DNA of 64,000 nucleotides from Microbacterium testaceum StLB037 (GCF_900104345.1 NZ_FNJN01000004.1:432647-496646), one strand, 5' to 3'. Shown: positions 53,699 to 62,087, numbered from the stretch's first letter. The notes: generated by a model not told the origin, from the sequence alone. Numbers and translations are program-made.

Positions 53699-54358
53699 AT
53701 GACAAACCCGGAGAGCAGATTTGTGCACACGCACCGCATAGTGCCCCGTCCCAGCAGAGAAGCGATGAACGCGCTCGAGAATGCGATCACCAGAGTGAAC
53801 GGCGACGGCGACTACATCGCCCGCCTGCTCACGGAAGCGCTTCTTGCAGAGCGACCGATCAGCGATGAGCCCCCGCTGTCGGGCGCAGAGGCCGACGTTC
53901 TCGTCGCATCCGGAGCCTTCACGCGAGAAGAGTTGACAGATATCAGCGATAAGGTTCGGCGAGGCTCCCTCCCAGCGGTAGTGGCGAACACGCTCGTGGC
54001 GCACGTCTATAGCAGCATGTCGAACGACGACGTTCGGGGCTTTCTCGATCTCAAAGCCGCCGAGCTCGATCACGCCGTGGAAACCAGGAAGCTTCACGCT
54101 GTTGAGGTCGCCGGCATGCGTCGATTCCCCATGTGGCAGTTCAGCCTCTCGTCGCCGGGCAAGCTACTGCCTCACCTCCCGGAAATCATCGAGCTGGTTG
54201 GAACCATGAACTGGATCTCGTTGGCCGGCCTCATGTCGACTAAGCAGTCAGAGATGGAGTCGTTTGGCGCTCAGTCACCCGTCGAGTGGTTCCGCCAGGG
54301 CGGCGAGATCGGCGCGCTCAAGGCGATCCTGGTGAGGAAGAGTCGGACCCAGACCTGA
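53699..54358 (+). CDS. Hypothetical protein, antitoxin-like C-terminus
   Basis: A 219-aa soluble protein with no signal or membrane helix. The N-terminal part holds AEADVLVASGAFTREELTDI, a short helical unit seen in several actinobacterial regulators. The end SFGAQSPVEWFRQGGEIGALKAIL is reminiscent of Xre/MbcA/ParS antitoxins (x-P-x-x-W-x-x-x-G-G). No toxin gene adjoins it. Function unknown. Confidence 0.65.
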   Translation: MTNPESRFVHTHRIVPRPSREAMNALENAITRVNGDGDYIARLLTEALLAERPISDEPPLSGAEADVLVASGAFTREELTDISDKVRRGSLPAVVANTLVAHVYSSMSNDDVRGFLDLKAAELDHAVETRKLHAVEVAGMRRFPMWQFSLSSPGKLLPHLPEIIELVGTMNWISLAGLMSTKQSEMESFGAQSPVEWFRQGGEIGALKAILVRKSRTQT

Positions 54359-54753
54359 AATGCACCTGGCCCAACTCGATGGCCGTATTGCGAAAGATGC
54401 TTCGTGAAAAGGACTGCGCTCGCGGGCCGATCCTTTGAATTAGCCGGATATTTTTCGCCGGCATCAATTTTGCTTTGGTCCAGATCGTGACCGCAAACTG
54501 GTCACTTGACGGCCACGGGCTGGCCTCCATGTGGCCACAGTCCGGTTTTCGGCCATTGCCTCTTCGTTTTGGGGCCTATGGACTCAGTCCTCGACCGCAA
54601 AGGGACCAGCACCTGGCCAGGGCACGGTCACTCCTCGAGTGATCAGTCCTCGCCCACGCTCGCGCCTACACGCCTACGGTGTTGGTCACGCCACAGCCAC
54701 CGGGCTGGAGCCGAAGATCTATGCAGATGAGTCGAGACAGGACTGGATTTGAG
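54359..54753. other. Non-coding region
   Basis: No credible gene in ~395 bases. The part near 54425-54475 is AT-rich (TAGCCGGATATTTTTCGCCGG contains CCGG/CCGG arms around a T-run). GGCCA/TGGCC words cluster at 54510-54560. It may hold the promoter of the nuclease gene that follows; I see nothing more definite. Confidence 0.4.
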
Positions 54754-55821
54754 ATGTCGATGAAACCCCCGCTTTGGCGATTGACGGCGGACGGCGCCAC
54801 CCTGGTCGCGTCTAGTGGGTTTGAGCGTGAGGCGACCCTCGAGCAGTTGATCGAGACATGTCCGGAACTGCTCCAAGACGACCTACTCATCATCGGTCGT
54901 CAGGTGGTCACATCCGAAGGACGCATTCTCGATTTGCTCGCACTCGACTCGCACGCTCACCCAACGGTCATAGAGGTCAAGCGGGACCGGCTGCCAGCCA
55001 CGGCGATCGGACAAGCCGTGTCTTACAGCGCTTGGGTGGCCGAGCTGGACCGCGAGGCATTGGACGCCATCTACGCCACCTATCGAGCGCAGGCACACGC
55101 AGTCGGCGAAGATTCCCTCACCCTCGCCGCAGCTTTCCACCGGCGGTTCGGGCTCCGTCTTCCCTCCGACGTACGCTGCTCTCCCCGCATCCTGTTCGTG
55201 GCGCGGAGCGTGGACACCACGACGTTTCGCGCACTGCAGTTCGCGCGCCGACACGGCCTGGCCGTAGGCCTCTGCCTGCTGGAGAAGTATGACTGCGCGA
55301 AAGAGACGTGGCTGACAGTGACTCGGCCGCTCGCGCCTGGGGACGCTCGTGCCCAAGAATCCGTCGAGCTACTGGGACTGCGCTCGGCGACTCTTGACGC
55401 CGTCGAACAGAGCACTGATCGCTTACTCGCGCGCCTCGACACTTTGTTTCCTCCCACCAAAGAGAGGACCGCCAAACTCCGCGAGGGCAAGGCGGACCAA
55501 GACGTCCTCTGCTTCGTACTACTGTTCCTTCCTCGATTTGCAACATCATTCGTTCCATACCCGCTTCTAGAAGGGCTGTACGCGTGGTGGGCGAAAGAAC
55601 AGGCCTCACTGGGCGTTACTCGTCTAGTTGTTGGCCCGACCTTCTCTCGGGAGTTGGCCCAGGCGATTGCGTTGACCGGCGAGTGGCGTGCGGCTCGACG
55701 GTACTGGCACGGCGATCCGGCGCTCGAACGCGAGCAGATGACGCACCTAGTGGACGGGTGGCGTCTGCCAAGGGATGGTCAGCATCTCTCCGGCTACGAA
55801 CGAATCTCGGCTAGTACCTGA
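54754..55821 (+). CDS. NucS/DUF91-like PD-(D/E)xK nuclease
   Basis: A ~355-aa protein; the start is uncertain, with ATGs at 54721, 54727, 54754 and 54760. Counting from 54754, the nuclease core is GRILDLLALDSHAHPTVIEVKRD with D60, E74 and K76, followed by AIGQAVSYSAWVAELD. This is the fold of NucS/DUF91 enzymes and of many defence nucleases. About 230 residues after the core have no recognised family and are rich in hydrophobic and aromatic residues near the end (YPLLEGLYAWWAKEQ). It stands alone, with no clear partner, and may be an accessory defence or repair nuclease. Confidence 0.7.
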   Translation: MSMKPPLWRLTADGATLVASSGFEREATLEQLIETCPELLQDDLLIIGRQVVTSEGRILDLLALDSHAHPTVIEVKRDRLPATAIGQAVSYSAWVAELDREALDAIYATYRAQAHAVGEDSLTLAAAFHRRFGLRLPSDVRCSPRILFVARSVDTTTFRALQFARRHGLAVGLCLLEKYDCAKETWLTVTRPLAPGDARAQESVELLGLRSATLDAVEQSTDRLLARLDTLFPPTKERTAKLREGKADQDVLCFVLLFLPRFATSFVPYPLLEGLYAWWAKEQASLGVTRLVVGPTFSRELAQAIALTGEWRAARRYWHGDPALEREQMTHLVDGWRLPRDGQHLSGYERISAST

Positions 55822-56287
55822 AGTAAACCGAGTACCCGGTCACCGCTCCATAGCGTCGAGCAGTACCCGGGTATCCCTGGGCTACGTGCACTTGTCGCCC
55901 GCCCAGGACTTTCAGCACCACTAGGATTGCTCTCGAGCGACGGGCTTGGATCGTCGCGCACACCTCGGTGGGCCCTTGGAGGCGCAAATGCGCTTCGGGG
56001 CCCATCTGTGTGCGAGGCCATGACCTAGCTCTTGGTCGGCCCGATGTGCCTGCGGTTACATTCAACTCCTGGCCTACAAATCGCTGCCGGCCGAGCACCG
56101 GCAAGAGAGGGCGTAGTTGGGCGATCCACAGATACATCTGACCGCGTCGATCGAAAATCGGCTCCGAGCTGCTACTAGCGATCCGCTGGTGGCGGACACG
56201 TTTTGTCCGGTGGTCACGCTCGTCTTGGTGACTGGACCAAGCTCATCTCCAAGCACACCGCGACTGCTGCAGACCATGTAAGAGTGG
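55822..56287. other. Region without a clear gene; possible remnant
   Basis: About 466 bases. On the minus strand the frame 55811-56137 ends in HVAQGYPGTARRYGAVTGYSVYFRY, which looks protein-like, but it has no ribosome site and an irregular upstream part. It may be a decayed C-terminus. TACCCGGT/TACCCGGGTA words near 55852 and 55865 form short palindromes. Confidence 0.3.
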
Positions 56288-56485
56288 TCAGCCGTCGCGC
56301 GTGGCGCCCTTCTCGCGGGCGACAATGCGCGCGAGCGCATCGTTTATCTCGGCCTCAGCCTCGTCTGGGCTGAGCTCGCCGCTGAGGACTCGCCGAGCGC
56401 GATCCAGCATCGCGTCGGTGGGGAAGTGACCTGCAAGCTGCTGCCCCTTCTGAATCGCTGCGAGCCCTTGCGCGACATTCACCAC
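56288..56485 (-). CDS. VbhA-like small antitoxin-domain protein
   Basis: A 65-aa helical protein. DAMLDRARRVLSGELSPDEAEAEINDAL has the two-helix pattern of VbhA-type antitoxin domains, which inhibit Fic toxins or act as folding modules. No Fic gene is near. It lies downstream of an immunity gene and may be a leftover or a second immunity factor. GTG 56485 or 56482 is the start. Confidence 0.6.
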   Translation of the reverse strand: MVNVAQGLAAIQKGQQLAGHFPTDAMLDRARRVLSGELSPDEAEAEINDALARIVAREKGATRDG

Positions 56486-56562
56486 TCTCGCCTGCTCATG
56501 AAGGGATGGCGCGAGGAGGCGTGGTCATGCGGACTCCTCATCAGGCGGGAACCATGGGGCGT

Positions 56563-57012
56563 CTACGAATTTGGCTCGTAGGCTTCGACGTCGGCTTCAC
56601 CGATGTTGAAGCGCTTGATGACATCCCACGCTCGCTCGGAAATGAGCAGGCCGGGAACCTTCTCGCGTAGCGCGAAGTCGTCGCGAGGAAAATCGCCGAT
56701 CGCCTCGAAGCAAATGAGTTCGGGAATTTCTTTACCCTCGAACTGCCCCAGCTCTTCGGCCTGGGGGTCGAGCCCGAGGGTAAACTGGCGTTCCCTGAGC
56801 CCTGAGAACTGTCGCAACTGAGCAGCGAGCTCAGGCGTAGCGAGGTAGGCGCCGTAGACCGTGCTCAGATCGGGCACCGGAAGCTCGAGCACGTTCAGGT
56901 CGATAGTGATGTAAGGCTTCCGCCCATGACGCCGGTGCGAAGGGTCTTGGTCGATGACCGCCTTGTCGCCGTAGCTGAAGGGCACTTCCAGCTGGACTCG
57001 CGTGTACGTCAT
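56563..57012 (-). CDS. Putative immunity protein for the upstream nuclease toxin
   Basis: A 149-aa acidic cytoplasmic protein. Features are HGRKPYITIDLNVLELP, TPELAAQLRQFSGLRERQFTL, IPELICFEAIGDFPRDDFALREKVPGLLISERAWDVIKRFNI. The end (L-I-S-E-R-x-W-x-x-x-x) recalls the Imm11/Imm43 class. Its ATG 57012 lies 18 bases after the toxin stop, the usual position of a cognate immunity gene. Identity as immunity protein rests mostly on position. Confidence 0.7.
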   Translation of the reverse strand: MTYTRVQLEVPFSYGDKAVIDQDPSHRRHGRKPYITIDLNVLELPVPDLSTVYGAYLATPELAAQLRQFSGLRERQFTLGLDPQAEELGQFEGKEIPELICFEAIGDFPRDDFALREKVPGLLISERAWDVIKRFNIGEADVEAYEPNS

Positions 57013-57030
57013 GGTAGTCAGCCTATCAAC

Positions 57031-58182
57031 TCATCGAATCGGCGGGATAAAGAGGTGTCCGTATTTGTCGTCGATGTATGTCGCGTGGTCGAGCAGGTCT
57101 TGAACCGATGGGTCCGGGTTCATTTCGTAGAATACATCCCATTCTCTGCGAATGGTCTTGAGGTGAAGGGGCGAATTTATCTCATTTGGGATTCCCCGCA
57201 AATTCTCAAGGGAATGCATCTGGCTTGGAGTCACGAGGCCCGGAATGTTGACGAGGACTTGCTGCTCAACGGCATGGTGCACCGTCACATCACCAGGCGC
57301 AATCTCGGGGTGCGCTTCGAGAAAGGTCTTTCGATACTGCATCCGCGGGGCTACCCCGAAGGACGCAGGCGGGTGCACGACGGGGGTGACTTCCACCTTC
57401 GACGGCGCTGCGCCGGGGCGGAAGCCCCGGAGCCAGTCGGCTATGTGGCCGGCGACCTTGCTTGCTGCTCCGGCGAGCTTGTCGATGAGAGGAACCGCGC
57501 GCCGCAGTGACGTCAGCAGGTGCTCGAGGAATCGACCCACCTTGGTCGCCAGGGAGGCGACCTTTGTGACGATCTGCCCTACCGCGACGGGTGCGCCGAA
57601 GCCCGCTGTCGCAGCCGTGGTGATGGCGGCGCTGATCGCTGTTCCCACCACCTGTGAGATGGCGTCGCGGACCAATTCGTACACGGCCTGCACGAGGGTA
57701 GACGCGATCTCCAGGCCTGAGCTGACCGCGTTCGCCCACGTTCCCATCGACGACACGGAGTCAGCCATGCGCTGTCCGTGCGCGCGGTAGGCGTCGACCG
57801 CTTCCCCGCTCATCCCCTCGATGTCACCAAGCCGGTGGGCGATGTCTCCGCCGACCTGCTGAAGCTTTCCTGCGGCGTTGGCCCAGGTCTGCGAGAACGC
57901 CTGCACCTCGGCGGCGTTGCCGGAGAGGTCCTGCAGCCAGCCCCGGAGCGGCTCGATGTGGTCGATCACCCAACCCAGCCCGTTGGCGATGAGGGTTCCG
58001 ATGGGGTCGATGACAGCGCCGACGGTGTCCAAGACCGTGGAGAAAGCTGCCACTCCCCCTTCGACCCAGTCGCCAGACTGCAGAGCGTGAGAAAGGTCGG
58101 CCGCGTCCTGCAGCAGGTATGCCCCGCCAAACGCCGTGGGCTGAGATGCGGCAGCGGTCGCGACCAGGGGGTTATCGCTCAT
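57031..58182 (-). CDS. Type VII-secreted polymorphic toxin with His-Me finger nuclease domain
   Basis: A 383-aa protein. Residues 1-170 are WXG/LXG-like helices (AEVQAFSQTWANAAGKLQQVGGDIAHRLGDIEGMSGEAV). A hydrophobic Ala-rich segment lies at ~172-205. The C-terminal ~95 residues (from ~285) are the toxin: VTVHHAVEQQVLV with H301/H302, LRGIPNEINSPLHLKTIRREWDVFY with N332/N335 and H339. This H-H ... N ... H order is that of ENDO VII/HNH-type nuclease toxins. It overlaps the EspC-like gene by 4 bases and precedes an immunity gene. Confidence 0.8.
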   Translation of the reverse strand: MSDNPLVATAAASQPTAFGGAYLLQDAADLSHALQSGDWVEGGVAAFSTVLDTVGAVIDPIGTLIANGLGWVIDHIEPLRGWLQDLSGNAAEVQAFSQTWANAAGKLQQVGGDIAHRLGDIEGMSGEAVDAYRAHGQRMADSVSSMGTWANAVSSGLEIASTLVQAVYELVRDAISQVVGTAISAAITTAATAGFGAPVAVGQIVTKVASLATKVGRFLEHLLTSLRRAVPLIDKLAGAASKVAGHIADWLRGFRPGAAPSKVEVTPVVHPPASFGVAPRMQYRKTFLEAHPEIAPGDVTVHHAVEQQVLVNIPGLVTPSQMHSLENLRGIPNEINSPLHLKTIRREWDVFYEMNPDPSVQDLLDHATYIDDKYGHLFIPPIR

Positions 58183-58502
58183 CCGCCGAGTCCTTGCTCG
58201 AGACTTCGTACGACGTCGATGACGGAGTCTTCGAACTCCCGGAAATCGCTCGCCATCCCGCGGACGGCCTCACCGGTTCGCTCAATCACGTCCTCGCCGG
58301 CCCGGATTGCGGTTCCCACCGCGTCCGTGGCCATCGAGAATGGCGGCACCATCCACGAGCACAACACTCCGAACGCCCCGCCGGAGAGACTGATCGACTG
58401 TAGTGCGGACAGCGCCTGCGCGGCGTCGCCAGAGAGCTGCTCGATCCGTGCTGCGTGCTCATGCAACAGATCCGCGTCGACGCGAATGTCCCCCGCGCTC
58501 AT
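58179..58502 (-). CDS. WXG100/EspC-like type VII secretion partner
   Basis: A 107-aa helical protein. DLLHEHAARIEQLSGDAAQALSALQSI forms the first helix, a Gly-rich turn (LSGGAFGVLCSW) follows, and the second helix is AGEDVIERTGEAVRGMASDFREFEDSV. This is typical of EspC/DUF2580 proteins that pair with toxins for type VII export. It overlaps both neighbours by 4 bases (ATGA), so the cassette is one operon. Confidence 0.78.
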   Translation of the reverse strand: MSAGDIRVDADLLHEHAARIEQLSGDAAQALSALQSISLSGGAFGVLCSWMVPPFSMATDAVGTAIRAGEDVIERTGEAVRGMASDFREFEDSVIDVVRSLEQGLGG

Positions 58503-58894
58503 CGCGTGCCTCCGGGGCGCCCGAGGTCATCGTCTGCGTTCCGCGCGTCGAGCTCCGCCGCGATGGTCTTCACGATGGGATCGTCATCACCCATGATCTC
58601 TGTCGTGGCCGCGAGCGTTCGCGCCCGAGCCTCCCGGGTCGCCTTGCTGATTAGCTCGAAAATCTCGCCAGCGAGGCGGTCGCCACCACGTTCGAGAGCA
58701 CCGTCTCCGATGCGGAGATCTCGCAGAACCCCCGACGCATCCACTTCGACCGACAGATCGCGTCGAACCGAGATCGCACCACCTCGAACACCATCGAGGG
58801 CTGATTGCAGAGCTGGGTACCGCTCCGCACGGCTCTGCGCGCGGCGAACATCGTCCTGCACACGCTGCATAGCCTCGTCCGCACCCCAGACCAT
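58499..58894 (-). CDS. YbaB/EbfC-like protein of the type VII toxin operon
   Basis: A 131-aa protein starting at ATG 58894. It shows DEAMQRVQDDVRRAQSRAERYPALQSALDG, then ISVRRDLSVEVDASGVLRDLRIGDGALE, then ELISKATREARARTLAATTEIM, the pattern of YbaB/EbfC proteins. In actinobacteria these often begin type VII effector operons and may act as chaperones. It is the first gene of the cassette; its promoter must lie in the 180-base gap to the divergent UDG gene. Confidence 0.75.
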   Translation of the reverse strand: MVWGADEAMQRVQDDVRRAQSRAERYPALQSALDGVRGGAISVRRDLSVEVDASGVLRDLRIGDGALERGGDRLAGEIFELISKATREARARTLAATTEIMGDDDPIVKTIAAELDARNADDDLGRPGGTR

Positions 58895-59075
58895 ACGAGC
58901 CCCCTTCGTATCTGCGACTTTCGACGATACGACTCACCTGCCGGCCGGTGGATTAGAACTTTCCCATGTGAGCTCGCCTCTGAGCGATACATCTTCTCGG
59001 GCAACGCTGTGCTGGGTGATTCTCCGCCACGAGGCTAGCTCGAAGCGACCTGTTCTGGCCCGATAGCATCCGGAC

Positions 59076-59705
59076 ATGTTCCTCGACCATCCCCGCGGGT
59101 TTGCACACCCCAACCGCGTCGCCGAGCGCCTCGCGATGCTGGCCACCGAGCCGAGCGTGCAGCCACTACGTGCATGGGCGAACGCCCTCGAGCGAGATCG
59201 CGGCGTGACGGTCCCTCAGTTCGATCCGGCGGAAGCAGGCGTCGACGCGAAGGTGCTCTTCGTTCTCGAAGCTCCAGGGCCCATGACCAATGCTGGAAAC
59301 CCCCTCTCCGGGTCCGGATTCATCTCAGTCGATAACGACGATGAGACAGCGGCGTTCGTGTGGCGCTGCCGTGCGGCCGCCGACCTTTCAGATGGGGCGC
59401 TGCACTGGAACATCGTCCCCTGGTACCTCGGGGACGCGTCTGTGAAGCCGAACGCTGCCGAGCTCGCGCAAGGTGGCGCGGACCTGCGAGAGATGCTGAC
59501 TCTGCTGCCCTATCTCGAGGTGGTCGTCCTCTGCGGCGCGTACGCCCGCAATGGGTGGCGGAGGCACGTCGCGCCGTACCTGACGGATAGCCCGGTGGTC
59601 CTGACCACCTGGCATCCGTCCAAGCGGGGAGTGATCTCGCAGGCGCGAAAGGACGAGTTCGCTGCGACCGTGCGGCAAGCGGCGGAGCTGGTCGTTGACA
59701 GTTGA
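59076..59705 (+). CDS. Uracil-DNA glycosylase superfamily protein
   Basis: A 209-aa cytoplasmic protein. KVLFVLEAPGPMTNAGN is the first UDG-like motif (usually G-E-A/x-P-G). NIVPWYLGD is the middle strand and LTTWHPSKRGVISQ the H-P-S motif. It should remove damaged or uracil bases, though the catalytic residue of the first motif is not the usual one, so another DNA or small-molecule role is possible. The last codons overlap the start of the next frame. Confidence 0.8.
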   Translation: MFLDHPRGFAHPNRVAERLAMLATEPSVQPLRAWANALERDRGVTVPQFDPAEAGVDAKVLFVLEAPGPMTNAGNPLSGSGFISVDNDDETAAFVWRCRAAADLSDGALHWNIVPWYLGDASVKPNAAELAQGGADLREMLTLLPYLEVVVLCGAYARNGWRRHVAPYLTDSPVVLTTWHPSKRGVISQARKDEFAATVRQAAELVVDS

Positions 59706-60012
59706 CGGAAGTGTCGGCGTCATCGCGGCGCCGGAGGCGGGGGCCAGCGTTCTCACCGGCCCCGCACAGGCGGCATCGGACATCGGCGGGCTCAACATCA
59801 CCGCTGCATGCAAGGCGTGGCTCGGCAACGATTGGTCTGCGGTCACGGTGAACGCATCCGACCCCTACGGGTGGCGTTGCGTGAAGCCCGGGTCATCGGT
59901 CGCCGTGTCGGGCAAGGCGGCGATGGACGACGTCTGCCGGATCAACCACGGCGCCGGGGCATACGCCGTGCTCACCTATAGCTCCTCCTACGGCTGGCGC
60001 TGCTACCGCTGA
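59695..60012 (+). CDS. N-terminally truncated secreted YGWRC protein
   Basis: A 105-aa frame starting at TTG 59695. Its first ~28 residues (GVIAAPEAGASVLTGPAQAASD) look like the end of a signal peptide without the basic start and without most of the hydrophobic core. The mature part has ITAACKAWLGNDWSAVTV, then PYGWRCV and YGWRCYR, an exported actinobacterial domain with paired Cys. The gene may be decayed, and export is doubtful. Immediately after the stop a different frame encodes a Gly-rich piece ending GCVADNGMGGTRPC. Confidence 0.5.
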   Translation: MTVDGSVGVIAAPEAGASVLTGPAQAASDIGGLNITAACKAWLGNDWSAVTVNASDPYGWRCVKPGSSVAVSGKAAMDDVCRINHGAGAYAVLTYSSSYGWRCYR

Positions 60013-60257
60013 GATCGCCCACACCGGGTCCTCCGGTGGCTCGCGACCCGGCAGCGGTGGTCCCCCCGCGGGTGGCCAGATCGGAGGCGGCGGTGGCTGC
60101 GTCGCGGACAACGGTATGGGCGGCACCCGTCCCTGCTAAGACCGGGGGTGGCTGGCCCACCCCGCATCTCGCCTACCAGCGGTAGAAGGAGATTCTGAGA
60201 GCGCCCCTGATGGCGCACTCTGCCCGAGCTCGGCGCCCAGCGCGCGAACGGTTCAAG

Positions 60258-60291
60258 AAGCCCCCGGGGAGCATCTGCTCCTCGGGGGCTT
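60258..60291 (+). terminator. Strong terminator
   Basis: Bases 60258-60272 (AAGCCCCCGGGGAGC) pair with 60277-60291 over 15 bp with one G-T pair, ending in TTTAGT. It closes the UDG-region transcript. Confidence 0.85.
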
Positions 60292-60321
60292 TAGTCTCGC
60301 TCACCGCTCTCGCTGCATCGC

Positions 60322-60865
60322 GTACCAGGGCATCCGGTACGCGTGCTCGCCGCGTCGAATGGCAAAAACCCCAGTTCAGGCTTCCTATACAGGTCGAGTT
60401 CGCGCGTGGGCGTACCGGCTGCGGTACCACGCTGACTCGCTCGATTCCATTCGCTGACCTGGTCTTTTGCGCCGAAGTACCACGTGTACCACCTGGCGCG
60501 CTCAACCTCATGCACGTGTGTGCGCATGCGCGTACGTGTGGAGTTTGTAGATATAGGTGGTACTCCCGGTACATTCACTCTTTCTCTCTCCAAAAGCCCC
60601 GGAAAACCGGGCGGGAACGGGGTCTGGAGTGCGTACCGGAAGAAAATCGCTCCCGGTACGTGGCAAAGCCTGGCGTGCATAAATATCACCCCTGAGCTGG
60701 TATTTGTTTGACGCCGGTGCGTACCAGATGCATCCGGCTACGTGGTACTTCCGCAGCCCTTGCGCCCCGCCAGCGAGCCCAGCGTGCATCGAGATTGCCT
60801 GCATCGGGACTGCGTGCATCGGCTGCGACTGCACGCGGATCATGCCCCATCGAGCTTGTGGGTAC
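60322..60865. repeat. Non-coding region dense in GTAC motifs
   Basis: GTAC occurs 14 times between 60322 and 60865 (for example 60322, 60337, 60412, 60424, 60477, 60486, 60532, 60560, 60569, 60633, 60656, 60721, 60745, 60862). Chance would give about two. Most sit in GGTAC or CGTACC contexts, in both orientations. No convincing gene covers the stretch. It may be a repressor-binding array, an origin or a phage-like control region. Confidence 0.55.
60782..60841 (+). repeat. 15-bp tandem repeat
   Basis: GCGTGCATCGAGATT, GCCTGCATCGGGACT and GCGTGCATCGGCTGC follow one another, then a weaker fourth unit GACTGCACGCGGATC. The core is TGCATCG. It lies upstream of the gene starting at 60950. Confidence 0.7.
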
Positions 60866-60949
60866 CGGCGACGGCAAAGCCGCCGACGGGTGGTTTCCGA
60901 TGGCTCCGCAACGGTGGGCCACACTCCCATCTCCACTCGAAGGAGCATC

Positions 60950-61489
60950 ATGCAGACGCAGACCATCGCTACCGCCATCAGCTCGCTCAGCGGACTCCTG
61001 TCCGAGCCCAAGGCCTCGTTCGAGGGACTCACCACGCTCCACGGCGTCCGCGAGCAGATCTCCGACCTGTTCGACAGCTACGCCGCCGAGCTGCGCGCGG
61101 ATCCGAACACCGCGCCCATGTGGGACGCTGTCGCCGCGGCTCTGCCGCACCCCTCGAGTGCCACGGTGGCGACCCCTTCCCCCGACGCCCACGTCGCGGC
61201 GTTCTGGCGTGAGCACTCCGACCAGTTCACCTGGGACTTCGTACCCACGGTCGTGGTCCACGAGATCTACATCGACTGGATGCGGCGCCGGCACCCGTCC
61301 GCGGATCAGCTGACCCGGCTCGCGTTCAGCAGGGCTCTGCGGCGCATCCTCCCCGGCCGCGGCGCCTGGCGCTACACACGGGCTCGCATCGGCGCTCTCG
61401 CCCGCGTCGACGAGCCGCTGGCCCGCGGGATCAAGTGGCGCCCGGGCGGAAGCGCCGCGACCTACGGGCTTCGTCGGCAGGCGTCGTGA
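60950..61489 (+). CDS. Hypothetical protein with primase/D5-like C-terminal helices
   Basis: A 179-aa protein; AAGGAG stands four bases before ATG 60950. The first half is helical (ISSLSGLLSEPKASFEGL). The part from residue ~82, HVAAFWREHSDQFTWDFVPTVVVHEIYIDWMRRRH and LTRLAFSRALRRILP, has the F-x-x-E ... Y-x-x-W ... F-x-x-x-L pattern of the winged-helix domain found at the end of phage and plasmid D5/primase-helicase proteins. That is an inference. It stands alone downstream of a GTAC-rich region and a tandem repeat, which fits a DNA-binding replication or control role. Confidence 0.6.
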   Translation: MQTQTIATAISSLSGLLSEPKASFEGLTTLHGVREQISDLFDSYAAELRADPNTAPMWDAVAAALPHPSSATVATPSPDAHVAAFWREHSDQFTWDFVPTVVVHEIYIDWMRRRHPSADQLTRLAFSRALRRILPGRGAWRYTRARIGALARVDEPLARGIKWRPGGSAATYGLRRQAS

Positions 61490-61610
61490 GCGACGCCTGC
61501 GCGGAATCACGCGAGGCGCTCAGCCCCCACGTTCTCAGCCAACTCCTCATCAACAGCGGAAAGACTGGCTATACGATCGTCTTACCAAACCCTATCGAAA
61601 GGAAACAAAC

Positions 61611-61802
61611 GTGTCCTTCACGAACTCGCTTCGGTCTTCCCGTCTCGTTGCCGCCGCTGTTCCCGTGGCCCTTGCCGTCGGAGCGGCCCTGACTGTCATC
61701 CCCGCGGTTTCCGCCGCGGTCGCCCCCGTCACCGTGCAGGCGGAGGTCGTCCACTACCGGCCCTCGCTGCCGATCGCGAACGGTCCGTCCATTCATTACT
61801 GA
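61611..61802 (+). CDS. Small secreted peptide precursor
   Basis: A 63-aa protein starting at GTG 61611 behind AAAGGAA. A signal peptide (LVAAAVPVALAVGAALTVIPAVSAA) takes up over half of it. The remaining ~25 residues read VTVQAEVVHYRPSLPIANGPSIHY. It has no Cys or known motif. It may be a signalling or surface peptide, or the start of a decayed gene. Confidence 0.6.
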   Translation: MSFTNSLRSSRLVAAAVPVALAVGAALTVIPAVSAAVAPVTVQAEVVHYRPSLPIANGPSIHY

Positions 61803-61954
61803 CGCGAGCCCATTTCTCGCGCGCTCCCGATACCTGGCCGGCGGACGCGATTGGCGATCCTCGCCAGTCCCCTGACGGTGGGGGCCTATACATTTCCCCG
61901 CCGTGGTCTACGATCCCGGCTAGGCCGGAGGTTCCTGATCAGCTCCCCGCGGCT

Positions 61955-61981
61955 AGGCCCGGCGGCAAGACCGCCGGGCCT
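61955..61981 (+). terminator. Hairpin terminator
   Basis: AGGCCCGGCGG (61955-61965) pairs with CCGCCGGGCCT (61971-61981) around CAAGA, an 11-bp stem followed by CTCGCC without a T-run. Confidence 0.7.
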
Positions 61982-62087
61982 CTCGCCTTCTACGCGTCGA
62001 CCGCTTGGTTCTGTTGGCGCGAATTACGTTCTCACGGCCCATATCGGTGCAATACTCCATCACATCGGAAACGCAAAGGAGCGACTC

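Larger units (their letters stand above)
42668..54358. mobile_element. Integrated plasmid-like defence element (right end unresolved)
   Basis: From the broken pilin gene onward the sequence looks less GC-rich and gene content changes to defence (zinc-hook ATPase, restriction-modification enzyme), plasmid replication (HUH/SF3 Rep, excisionase-like HTH) and mobilisation (MobV-like). The left junction is near 42668. No integrase and no repeat of the pilin sequence are visible, so the right end may be beyond the window. Accessory genes continue to at least 62 kb, and the end given here is only the last gene of the plasmid-like block. Confidence 0.6.

Noticed and set aside
42726..54358. An integrase for the element
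   Set aside because: I looked for tyrosine and serine recombinase motifs in all genes of the block and found none, so the integrase is not claimed.
60484..60711. Short open frames in the GTAC-rich region
   Set aside because: They lack ribosome sites and have irregular composition; the region is better read as non-coding.
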